DNA of 55,669 nt from Trichodesmium erythraeum GBRTRLIN201 (GTDB taxonomy: Bacteria > Cyanobacteriota > Cyanobacteriia > Cyanobacteriales > Microcoleaceae), in NCBI GenBank assembly GCA_018457135.1, contig JAGGDU010000027.1, forward strand, positions 1-55,669, written 5' to 3'. This document shows, piece after piece, positions 11,501 to 18,781 of this stretch. Each line of letters begins with the position of its first letter. Positions within the stretch are counted from its first letter, which is position 1. Below the pieces are notes generated by a model, which worked only from the letters and a program-made list of their open reading frames with translations, had not been told where the DNA came from and ran no database searches. The translations under genes and the position numbers were made by a program.

Positions 11501-11619
11501 TATAAAAATGGGTGTTGTAGTTGGCCGAGTCAGGATAAGAGCTATAAAATAAAAGGACGTCTTGTGTAACACAAGGCTATAATTTTCAGCTTTGGCCGTT
11601 TATTATAGATTAAAGTACT
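11501..11619 (+). promoter_or_regulatory. Conserved 5' leader of kinase-FGE gene 1
   Basis: This 119-base leader recurs almost base for base before the second gene (13640-13758) and, with changes, before the third. It includes the AT-rich box GCTATAAAATAAAAG (possible -10 region) and then a perfect hairpin CTTGTG-TAA-CACAAG at 11561-11575. The hairpin sits about 45 bases upstream of the ATG, where it could act in the mRNA leader or as an operator palindrome. No strong Shine-Dalgarno precedes the ATG. Confidence 0.5.
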
Positions 11620-13533
11620 ATGCTGTCTGGAACAACCCTGAGAAACCGTTATAAAATCATCAAACCTTTGGGTAGTGGAGGTTTTGGGGATACCTATTTG
11701 GCCCAAGATTCAGATTTACCAGGAAAACCTAAATGTGTGGTTAAACATTTATCTCCGAAAAGCTCAGACCCTATGGTTCTAAGTATTGCTAGAAAATTAT
11801 TTGAAAGAGAGGCGGAGGCTTTATACAGGTTAGGTACTGACTCAGACCAAATACCTAGATTATTGGCCCATTTTCAAGAAGAAAAAGAATTTTACTTAGT
11901 ACAAGAATATATAGAAGGGCAAGACATAAGTCGAGAACTGACGCCGGGGAAAAAATTAAGTGAGTCGGATACGATCGCTTTACTGAAAGGAATATTAGAA
12001 GCGTTAGTGGTGGCTCATGAAAATAATATAATTCATCGAGATATAAAACCCCAAAATTTGATGCGTCGCGGCTCAGACAATAAAGTGATATTGATAGACT
12101 TTGGGGCGGTAAAGGAAATAAGTACACTGACTATTGCCCCACAAGGTGCAACAACTTTAACAGTTGCAGTGGGAACTCCTGGTTATATCCCGAGTGAACA
12201 AAGTAACGGTAAGCCGAAGTTAAGTAGCGATATATATGCAGTGGGGATGGTGGGAATAAAAGCACTGACGGGAAAAGACCCACAAAGTTTACCAACAGAC
12301 CCAAACACAGGAAATATAATTTGGCGAAATGAAGCGGAGGTAAGTAACGACCTGGCAAATGTATTAGATAGGATGGTGCGCGACCATTTTTCAGAACGTT
12401 ATAAAAATGCGATGGAAACTATGGAAGCGTTAAATATTCAAACTTCAGGAAAACTAAGGTTAGGTAATAAAACGAGAAGAAAAATATTGATATTGGCAGG
12501 TTTAGCCGGAAGTGCGTTTGTGGGAGCATTATTAAATGAAAAATTGAAACCATCTCCAGAAAATATTTCTAGTTTTGTGGGAGCGTTATTAAATGAAAAA
12601 TTGAAACCATCTCCAGAAAATATTTCTAGTTCTGAACTGAGAACAGAAACCTCTAGGGAAAATATTTCAACTCCCCAGGCAACAGCATCACCAACTTCTC
12701 CAGCACCACCAAAAATTTCTGTTCAGATATTTACTACGGTGAAAGTTAACCGCAGAGGAGAAATAATAAGTCGCACTGAATATCAAGCAGAAGTAATAAC
12801 AGAAAATATTGGTAATGGAGTTTCTCTAGAAATGGTAAAAATTCCCGGAGGTAGGTTTTTGATGGGGTCTCCAGAGACGGAAGCAGAAAGATCTAGTGAT
12901 GAAAGCCCGCAACATGATGTAGATGTGCCAGAATTTTTGATGGGAAAATATGCAGTTACTCAAGCACAGTGGGAAGCAGTTATGGGAAATAACCCTGCTA
13001 GGTTTAAAGGTGCAAACCGTCCTGTGGAAAAAGTAAGTTGGAATGATGCGACAGAATTTTGTCGGAAACTCTCACGAATAACAGGAAAACAATATAGTCT
13101 ACCCAGTGAGAGCCAATGGGAATATGCTTGTCGAGCCCGAACAACAACACCATTTTATTTTGGAGAAACTATAACCTCTGAGTTAGTTAACTACAATGGC
13201 AACTATACTTATGCTGATGCTCCGAAAGGAAAATATCGAAAAGAAACAACAGATGTGGGAATTTTTCCACCGAATGCATTTGGTTTGTACGATATGCATG
13301 GGAATGTGTACGAGTGGTGTCAGGATGTTTGGCATGAAAACTATAATGGAGCACCTACTGATGGCACTGCTTGGGAAACTGGAGGTAACAGTGGTTTCAG
13401 TGTCCTTCGTGGCGGCTCCTGGGACTTCTTTCCTAGGTGGTGTCGCTCTTCGCTCCGCGGCTACTATGTCTCCATCGAGGCGTTCAACAACGGTCTTGGT
13501 TTTCGTCTTGTGAGTTTCCTCCCCAGAAATTAA
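11620..13533 (+). CDS. Ser/Thr protein kinase fused to FGE-sulfatase domain, copy 1; putative DGR target
   Basis: A 637-residue, three-part protein. The Hanks-type kinase domain (about 11-275) has the glycine loop GSGGFGDTY, Lys42 in VVKH, HRDIKPQN at 139-146 and DFG at 160-162, so it looks active. A hydrophobic segment near 287-305 (ILILAGLAGSAFVGALL) probably spans the membrane. After a Ser/Thr/Pro-rich linker comes a formylglycine-generating-enzyme-like domain (about 400-634: MVKIPGGRFLMGS, LPSESQWEYACRA, GNVYEWCQD, RGGSW, GFRLV) with a C-type-lectin fold. The linker holds a 57-bp tandem duplication (12517-12630). From codon 597 on the sequence differs abruptly from copies 2 and 3 although the rest is nearly identical. 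The likely role is a sensor kinase whose outer domain binds a variable ligand; this is inferred. Confidence 0.9.
   Translation: MLSGTTLRNRYKIIKPLGSGGFGDTYLAQDSDLPGKPKCVVKHLSPKSSDPMVLSIARKLFEREAEALYRLGTDSDQIPRLLAHFQEEKEFYLVQEYIEGQDISRELTPGKKLSESDTIALLKGILEALVVAHENNIIHRDIKPQNLMRRGSDNKVILIDFGAVKEISTLTIAPQGATTLTVAVGTPGYIPSEQSNGKPKLSSDIYAVGMVGIKALTGKDPQSLPTDPNTGNIIWRNEAEVSNDLANVLDRMVRDHFSERYKNAMETMEALNIQTSGKLRLGNKTRRKILILAGLAGSAFVGALLNEKLKPSPENISSFVGALLNEKLKPSPENISSSELRTETSRENISTPQATASPTSPAPPKISVQIFTTVKVNRRGEIISRTEYQAEVITENIGNGVSLEMVKIPGGRFLMGSPETEAERSSDESPQHDVDVPEFLMGKYAVTQAQWEAVMGNNPARFKGANRPVEKVSWNDATEFCRKLSRITGKQYSLPSESQWEYACRARTTTPFYFGETITSELVNYNGNYTYADAPKGKYRKETTDVGIFPPNAFGLYDMHGNVYEWCQDVWHENYNGAPTDGTAWETGGNSGFSVLRGGSWDFFPRWCRSSLRGYYVSIEAFNNGLGFRLVSFLPRN
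12517..12630 (+). repeat. 57-bp in-frame tandem duplication in the linker of kinase copy 1
   Basis: Two 57-base units (12517-12573 and 12574-12630) differ at one base (GCA/GCG). Each encodes 19 residues containing FVGALLNEKLKPSPENISS. The duplicated part begins inside the predicted membrane segment, so copy 1 has a second, shorter hydrophobic patch. Copies 2 and 3 have only one unit. Confidence 0.95.
13408..13519 (+). other. DGR-type variable region, copy 1
   Basis: Between invariant CGTGGCGGCTCCTGG and invariant GGTTTTCGTCTTGTGAGTTT lie 25 codons (13423-13497) that differ from the other two copies while both flanks are identical. Many of the changed codons end in C and differ at their first two bases, for example GAC-TTC, CTC, GGC-TAC, GTC and TTC-AAC-AAC. 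That is the pattern left by adenine mutagenesis of AAC codons copied from a template repeat. The constant 3' block would play the role of the initiation-of-mutagenic-homing sequence. Confidence 0.75.
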
Positions 13534-13639
13534 ACTACATAAGCACTGACTTTTACCCTGGCTTTTTTTTCCGAATATTGGGAAATTTCTCCGGGGGGAG
13601 TTAAAAATTATGACGTTTCACCTGCTTTGTGCATTTCAT

Positions 13640-13758
13640 TATAAAAATGGGTGTTGTAGTTGGCCGAGTCAGGATAAGAGCTATAAAATAAAAGGACGTC
13701 TTGTGTAACACAAGGCTATAATTTTCAGCTTTGGCCGTTTATTATAGATTAAAGTACT
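13640..13758 (+). promoter_or_regulatory. Conserved 5' leader of kinase-FGE gene 2
   Basis: Essentially identical to the leader of copy 1, including the TATAAAAT box and the CTTGTG-TAA-CACAAG hairpin at 13700-13714. The duplication unit (gene plus leader) is therefore about 2.1 kb. Each gene carries its own putative promoter, so they need not be one operon. Confidence 0.5.
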
Positions 13759-15636
13759 ATGCTGTCTGGAACAACCCTGAGAAACCGTTATAAAATCATC
13801 AAACCTTTGGGTAGTGGAGGTTTTGGGGATACCTATTTGGCCCAAGATTCAGATTTACCAGGAAAACCTAAATGTGTGGTTAAACATTTATCTCCGAAAA
13901 GCTCAGACCCTATGGTTCTAAGTATTGCTAGAAAATTATTTGAAAGAGAGGCGGAGGCTTTATACAGGTTAGGTACTGACTCAGACCAAATACCTAGATT
14001 ATTGGCCCATTTTCAAGAAGAAAAAGAATTTTACTTAGTACAAGAATATATAGAAGGGCAAGACATAAGTCGAGAACTGACGCCGGGGAAAAAATTAAGT
14101 GAGTCGGATACGATCGCTTTACTGAAAGGAATATTAGAAGCGTTAGTGGTGGCTCATGAAAATAATATAATTCATCGAGATATAAAACCCCAAAATTTGA
14201 TGCGTCGCGGCTCAGACAATAAAGTGATATTGATAGACTTTGGGGCGGTAAAGGAAATAAGTACACTGACTATTGCCCCACAAGGTGCAACAACTTTAAC
14301 AGTTGCAGTGGGAACTCCTGGTTATATCCCGAGTGAACAAAGTAACGGTAAGCCGAAGTTAAGTAGCGATATATATGCAGTGGGGATGGTGGGAATAAAA
14401 GCACTGACGGGAAAAGACCCACAAAGTTTACCAACAGACCCAAACACAGGAAATATAATTTGGCGAAATGAAGCGGAGGTAAGTAACGGCCTGGCAAATG
14501 TATTAGATAAGATGGTGCGCGACCATTTTTCAGAACGTTATAAAAATGCGATGGAAGCTATGGAAGCGTTAAATGTTCAAACTTCTGCAGGGGAAGCTAT
14601 GGAAGCATTAAATATTCAAACTTCAGGAAAACTAAGGTTAGGTAATAAAACGAGAAGACAAATATTGACATTAGTGGGTTTAGCCGGAAGTGGTTTTGTG
14701 GGAGCATTTTTAAATGAAAAATTGAAGCCATCTCCAGAAAATTTTTCTGGTTCTGAACTGATAACAGGAACCTCTAGGGAAAATATTTCTATTCCACCAC
14801 TACCAAAAATTTCTGTTCAGATATTTACTACGGTGAAAGTTAACCGCAGAGGAGAAATAATAAGCCGCACTCCAGCTCAAGCAGAAGTAATAACAGAAAA
14901 TATTGGTGATAGAGTTTCTCTAGAAATGGTAAAAATTCCCGGAGGTAGGTTTTTGATGGGGTCTCCAGAGACGGAAGCAGAAAGATCTAGTGATGAAAGC
15001 CCGCAACATGATGTAGATGTGCCAGAATTTTTGATGGGAAAATATGCAGTTACTCAAGCACAGTGGGAAGCAGTTATGGGAAATAACCCTGCTAGGTTTA
15101 AAGGTGCAAACCGTCCTGTGGAAAAAGTAAGTTGGAATGATGCGACAGAATTTTGTCGGAAACTCTCACGAATAACAGGAAAACAATATAGTCTACCCAG
15201 TGAGAGCCAATGGGAATATGCTTGTCGAGCCCGAACAACAACACCATTTTATTTTGGAGAAACTATAACCTCTGAGTTAGTTAACTACAATGGCAACGGT
15301 GCTTATGCTGATGCTCCGAGAGGAAAATATCGACAAGAAACAACAGATGTGGGAAATTTTTCACCGAATGCATTTGGTTTGTACGATATGCATGGGAATG
15401 TGTGGGAGTTTTGTCAGGATGTTTGGCATGATAACTATAATGGAGCACCTACTGATGGCAGTGCTTGGGAAACTGGAGGTAATAGTAGTAGAAGAGTCTG
15501 TCGTGGCGGCTCCTGGATCATCTATCCCGGGAGGTGTCGCTCCGCTGACCGCATCGGCTTTGGCTCTGTCGTGCCCAACCTCAACGCTATTGGTTTTCGT
15601 CTTGTGAGTTTCCCCCCCAGAACTTCAACCACATAA
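13759..15636 (+). CDS. Ser/Thr protein kinase fused to FGE-sulfatase domain, copy 2; putative DGR target
   Basis: A 625-residue paralogue in tandem with copy 1. Its N-terminal kinase sequence is essentially identical for about 240 codons, including Lys42, HRDIKPQN and DFG. It has its own 39-bp in-frame duplication (14554-14631) just before the membrane segment, with units EAMEALNVQTSAG and EAMEALNIQTSGK. The linker is shorter than in copies 1 and 3. The FGE-like domain is nearly identical up to WETGGN and then diverges: NSSRRVCRGGSWIIYPGR followed by a block unlike copy 1. The near-identity of the constant parts indicates recent duplication or ongoing gene conversion. Membrane topology and role as for copy 1. 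Confidence 0.9.
   Translation: MLSGTTLRNRYKIIKPLGSGGFGDTYLAQDSDLPGKPKCVVKHLSPKSSDPMVLSIARKLFEREAEALYRLGTDSDQIPRLLAHFQEEKEFYLVQEYIEGQDISRELTPGKKLSESDTIALLKGILEALVVAHENNIIHRDIKPQNLMRRGSDNKVILIDFGAVKEISTLTIAPQGATTLTVAVGTPGYIPSEQSNGKPKLSSDIYAVGMVGIKALTGKDPQSLPTDPNTGNIIWRNEAEVSNGLANVLDKMVRDHFSERYKNAMEAMEALNVQTSAGEAMEALNIQTSGKLRLGNKTRRQILTLVGLAGSGFVGAFLNEKLKPSPENFSGSELITGTSRENISIPPLPKISVQIFTTVKVNRRGEIISRTPAQAEVITENIGDRVSLEMVKIPGGRFLMGSPETEAERSSDESPQHDVDVPEFLMGKYAVTQAQWEAVMGNNPARFKGANRPVEKVSWNDATEFCRKLSRITGKQYSLPSESQWEYACRARTTTPFYFGETITSELVNYNGNGAYADAPRGKYRQETTDVGNFSPNAFGLYDMHGNVWEFCQDVWHDNYNGAPTDGSAWETGGNSSRRVCRGGSWIIYPGRCRSADRIGFGSVVPNLNAIGFRLVSFPPRTSTT
14554..14631 (+). repeat. 39-bp in-frame tandem duplication in kinase copy 2
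   Basis: Units at 14554-14592 and 14593-14631 each encode 13 residues of the EAMEALN(V/I)QTS type. Copies 1 and 3 carry only one unit. It lies between the kinase domain and the predicted membrane helix. Confidence 0.9.
15502..15613 (+). other. DGR-type variable region, copy 2
   Basis: The same constant borders as in copy 1 enclose 25 variable codons at 15517-15591. Changed codons include ATC-ATC-TAT, GAC, ATC-GGC-TTT, GGC, AAC-CTC-AAC, again mostly NNC triplets consistent with AAC in a template. The preceding AGTAGTAGAAGAGTC matches copy 3 but not copy 1, so the divergent zone extends a few codons upstream. Confidence 0.75.
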
Positions 15637-15735
15637 CCACTGACTTTTACCCTGGCTTTTTTTTTCCGAATATTGGGAAATTTTTCCGGGGGCAGTTAAA
15701 AAATTATGACGTTTCACCTGCTTTGTGCATTTCAT

Positions 15736-15877
15736 TATAAAAATGGGTGTTGTAGTTCACCGAGTTAGGATAAGAGCTATAAAATAAAAGGATGTCTTGT
15801 GTAACTATATTTTGATAAGTTATCCCACAAGGCTATAATTTTCAGCTTTTGCCCGTTCATTATAGATTAAAAATACT
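15736..15877 (+). promoter_or_regulatory. 5' leader of kinase-FGE gene 3 with an insertion inside the hairpin
   Basis: Homologous to the leaders of copies 1 and 2, but the loop of the CTTGTG/CACAAG hairpin (arms 15796-15801 and 15826-15831) has grown from 3 to 24 bases. The inserted loop contains its own TAACT / AGTTA arms, so the pairing potential of the element is kept and extended. A few substitutions also occur around the GAGTTAGG box. Confidence 0.5.
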
Positions 15878-17740
15878 ATGCAGTCTGGAACCACTTTGAG
15901 AAACCATTATAAAATCATCAAACCCTTGGGTAGTGGAGGTTTTGGGGATACCTATTTGGCCCAAGATTCAGATTTACCAGGAAAACCTAAATGTGTGGTT
16001 AAACATTTATCTCCGAAAAGCTCAGACCCTATGGTTCTAAGTATTGCTAGAAAATTATTTGAAAGAGAGGCGGAGGCTTTATACAGGTTAGGTACTGACT
16101 CAGACCAAATACCTAGATTATTGGCCCATTTTCAAGAAGAAAAAGAATTTTACTTAGTACAAGAATATATAGAAGGGCAAGACATAAGTCGAGAACTGAC
16201 GCCGGGGAAAAAATTAAGTGAGTCGGATACGATCGCTTTACTGAAAGGAATATTAGAAGCGTTAGTGGTGGCTCATGAAAATAATATAATTCATCGAGAT
16301 ATAAAACCCCAAAATTTGATGCGTCGCGGCTCAGACAATAAAGTGATATTGATAGACTTTGGGGCGGTAAAGGAAATAAGTACACTGACTATTGCCCCAC
16401 AAGGTGCAACAACTTTAACAGTTGCAGTGGGAACTCCTGGTTATATCCCGAGTGAACAAAGTAACGGTAAGCCGAAGTTAAGTAGCGATATATATGCAGT
16501 GGGGATGGTGGGAATAAAAGCACTGACGGGAAAAGACCCACAAAGTTTACCAACAGACCCAAAAACAGGAAATATAATTTGGCGAAATAAAGCGGAGGTA
16601 AGTAACGACCTGGCAAATGTATTAGATAAGATGGTGCGGGAGTATTTTTCAGAACGTTATCAAAATGCGATGGAAGCTATGGAAGCATTAAATGTTCAAA
16701 CTTCAGGAAAACTAAGGTTAGGTAATAAAACGAGAAGAAAAATATTGATATTGGCAGGTTTAGCCGGAAGTGCGTTTGTGGGAGCATTATTAAATGAAAA
16801 ATTGAAACCATCTCCAGAAAATATTTCTAGTTCTGACCTGAGAAAAGAAACTCCTAGGGAAAATATTTCAACACCCCAGCCGACACCATCACCAACTCCT
16901 CCACCACCACCAAAAATTCCCGTTCAGCTATTTACTACGGTGAAAGTTAACCGCAGAGGAGAAATAATAAGCCGCGCTCCAGGTGAAGCAGAAGTAATAA
17001 CAGAAAATATTGGTAATGGAGTTTCTCTAGAAATGGTAAAAATTCCCGGAGGTAGGTTTTTGATGGGGTCTCCAGAGACGGAAGCAGAAAGATCTAGTGA
17101 TGAAAGCCCGCAACATGATGTAGATGTGCCAGAATTTTTGATGGGAAAATATGCAGTTACTCAAGCACAGTGGGAAGCAGTTATGGGAAATAACCCTGCT
17201 AGGTTTAAAGGTGCAAACCGTCCTGTGGAAAAAGTAAGTTGGAATGATGCGACAGAATTTTGTCGGAAACTCTCACGAATAACAGGAAAACAATATAGTC
17301 TACCCAGTGAGAGCCAATGGGAATATGCTTGTCGAGCCCGAACAACAACACCATTTTATTTTGGAGAAACTATAACCTCTGAGTTAGTTAACTACAATGG
17401 CAACTATACTTATGCTGATGCTCCGAAAGGAAAATATCGAAAAGAAACAACAGATGTGGGAATTTTTCCACCGAATGCATTTGGTTTGTACGATATGCAT
17501 GGGAATGTGTACGAGTGGTGTCAGGATGTTGGGCATGAAAACTATAATGGAGCACCTACTGATGGCAGTGCCTGGGAAACTGGAGGTGATAGTAGTAGAA
17601 GAGTCTGTCGTGGCGGCTCCTGGGTCAACTATCCTGGGAGGTGTCGCTCTGCGGACCGCATCAACTATGACTCGGTCGGGGCGGACTACATCGGTATTGG
17701 TTTTCGTCTTGTGAGTTTCCCCCCCAGGACTTTTGAATAG
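15878..17740 (+). CDS. Ser/Thr protein kinase fused to FGE-sulfatase domain, copy 3; putative DGR target
   Basis: The third tandem paralogue, 620 residues. The kinase domain again matches copies 1 and 2, with the active-site Lys, HRDIKPQN and DFG conserved; the start is MQSGTTLRNHYK instead of MLSGTTLRNRYK. A hydrophobic helix near 287-305 and a proline-rich linker (PTPSPTPPPPPK) separate it from the FGE-like domain. The lectin-fold C-terminus reads RGGSWVNYPGRCRSADRI followed by a third version of the variable block, then the constant GFRLVSF. A 3' hairpin follows the stop. The three genes read in one direction without other genes between. The substrate and sensed ligand are unknown. Confidence 0.9.
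   Translation: MQSGTTLRNHYKIIKPLGSGGFGDTYLAQDSDLPGKPKCVVKHLSPKSSDPMVLSIARKLFEREAEALYRLGTDSDQIPRLLAHFQEEKEFYLVQEYIEGQDISRELTPGKKLSESDTIALLKGILEALVVAHENNIIHRDIKPQNLMRRGSDNKVILIDFGAVKEISTLTIAPQGATTLTVAVGTPGYIPSEQSNGKPKLSSDIYAVGMVGIKALTGKDPQSLPTDPKTGNIIWRNKAEVSNDLANVLDKMVREYFSERYQNAMEAMEALNVQTSGKLRLGNKTRRKILILAGLAGSAFVGALLNEKLKPSPENISSSDLRKETPRENISTPQPTPSPTPPPPPKIPVQLFTTVKVNRRGEIISRAPGEAEVITENIGNGVSLEMVKIPGGRFLMGSPETEAERSSDESPQHDVDVPEFLMGKYAVTQAQWEAVMGNNPARFKGANRPVEKVSWNDATEFCRKLSRITGKQYSLPSESQWEYACRARTTTPFYFGETITSELVNYNGNYTYADAPKGKYRKETTDVGIFPPNAFGLYDMHGNVYEWCQDVGHENYNGAPTDGSAWETGGDSSRRVCRGGSWVNYPGRCRSADRINYDSVGADYIGIGFRLVSFPPRTFE
17609..17720 (+). other. DGR-type variable region, copy 3
   Basis: Variable codons at 17624-17698 lie between the same invariant blocks. 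Of the three copies this one keeps the most Asn/Asp-type triplets (GTC-AAC-TAT, GAC, ATC-AAC-TAT-GAC, GAC-TAC-ATC), so it may be closest to the template. The block is visibly richer in G and C than the rest of the gene. Confidence 0.75.
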
Positions 17741-17777
17741 CCCTTTGCCCTTTTGCCCTCTTGCCCTTTGTGGTTCC

Positions 17778-17804
17778 TTCCCGCTCTGCGGGAAAAATTT
17801 TTTT
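17778..17804 (+). terminator. Hairpin and T-run after kinase copy 3
   Basis: TTCCCGC (17778-17784) pairs with GCGGGAA (17788-17794) around a 3-nt loop and is followed by AAA and seven T. It lies 37 bases after the stop codon of copy 3. It is a good rho-independent terminator. Hairpins shortly after the variable region also help target choice in some DGRs, so it could serve both roles. Confidence 0.75.
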
Positions 17805-18781
17805 AGACTCAGAGACAATGTAGCAAATTATACAAAACATCTAGATAGAAAGAGGGGTTCACAGCTATGGCAGTTAAAGCCTGAATATTTGATCAAAAAG
17901 AACATGGGGAAAAGTGAGTGAGAAAAACGAATGGTGATGCCTAGGCAAAGTCTGACTGAAACTTTAGAAGAAAACTGGAGGGCTCAAGAAAAGCCGACAA
18001 CTCCCAAAATAAACAGGCGATCGCTGCTACAAGACCGACCACCAAGAGGGTAATAGTCATTTTAGACCCTGCTTTTTCAGAAAATTCTGCCAATACTTGA
18101 GATTTTCTACAACCGACTCCGGAAGACTTAACAGCAGTTACTCAAAAAGAAATATTCAAAGCAGAGGCGATACTATGATCAGTAACCATCACCACCATTT
18201 TCCCAAGAATTATCTAAAAGTATTTTCTGGGGATAGTAATAGCAACGACCTACAACAGCAGCTAACCCCTCCCTGAAGCAGAGAACAGGACTATCGCGAA
18301 CCTGAACTCAATTATTCTCAATATCTAAATAGACATCCGTTTCATAACTTGCCCTTGTAATATCAAAAAATGACCAGAAAAAGAACCAGAGTCAAAATCA
18401 TTATTTACCCAACCATAGTCGCTGAAACCATCAGCCCTGTAGTCGTCGTCCTCTAAATTCAATTTAAGAAATAAAAAAGACAGTCAATATCACCCACATA
18501 GCTAGGTAGTGAAATATTAGAGTCAAAACCATAGTCATTTGTATAGTCAGGAAAAGCAGAGTCATGGTGTTGACCCTGAACATTGTCAGCAAGATCATCA
18601 CCAGACCAAAAACCCTCAGAGACAAAAAATATCAGAAAAAAACAGTCTAGTTATAGCCTTCATACTTAAACTTAACCTCAACAATTTTCAACCCATTCTT
18701 TGCCATATCCAGAGTCAGAAATAAACAAACAAAATAAGTCTGAGAAAAGTAAAACTCCCAGCAAATTAAAACCCTAACTTT
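17805..18781. other. Decayed coding remnants between the kinase cluster and the PucC-like gene
   Basis: No intact gene. On the minus strand, 18250-18660 reads in patches as an acidic, aromatic-rich repeat-like protein (DYTNDYGFDSN in one frame, DDDYRADGFSDYGW and NNDFDSGSF in another) broken by stops. A 39-codon minus-strand frame at 17941-18060 starts MTITLLVVGLVAAIACLFW, membrane-like, but lacks a ribosome-binding site. I see no DGR template repeat here. Confidence 0.4.

Noticed and set aside
11855-16616. Minus-strand frames of 90 and 75 codons that occur identically in each of the three kinase genes
   Set aside because: They are antisense shadows of the identical kinase coding sequence. 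Their repetition simply reflects the tandem duplication.
13196-17714. 105-codon plus-strand frames overlapping the 3' end of each kinase-FGE gene
   Set aside because: They run out of frame through the FGE-like domain and variable region, giving Met/Val-rich low-quality translations without homologous character.
17733-17921. 62-codon frame after kinase copy 3
   Set aside because: It spans the terminator hairpin and CCCTTTTGCCC repeats; composition is that of non-coding sequence.
17805-18781. A DGR template repeat or accessory gene next to the kinase cluster
   Set aside because: I looked for the constant blocks CGTGGCGGCTCC and GGTTTTCGTCTTG outside the three genes and did not see them in the window. 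The only reverse transcriptase present is the group II intron type.
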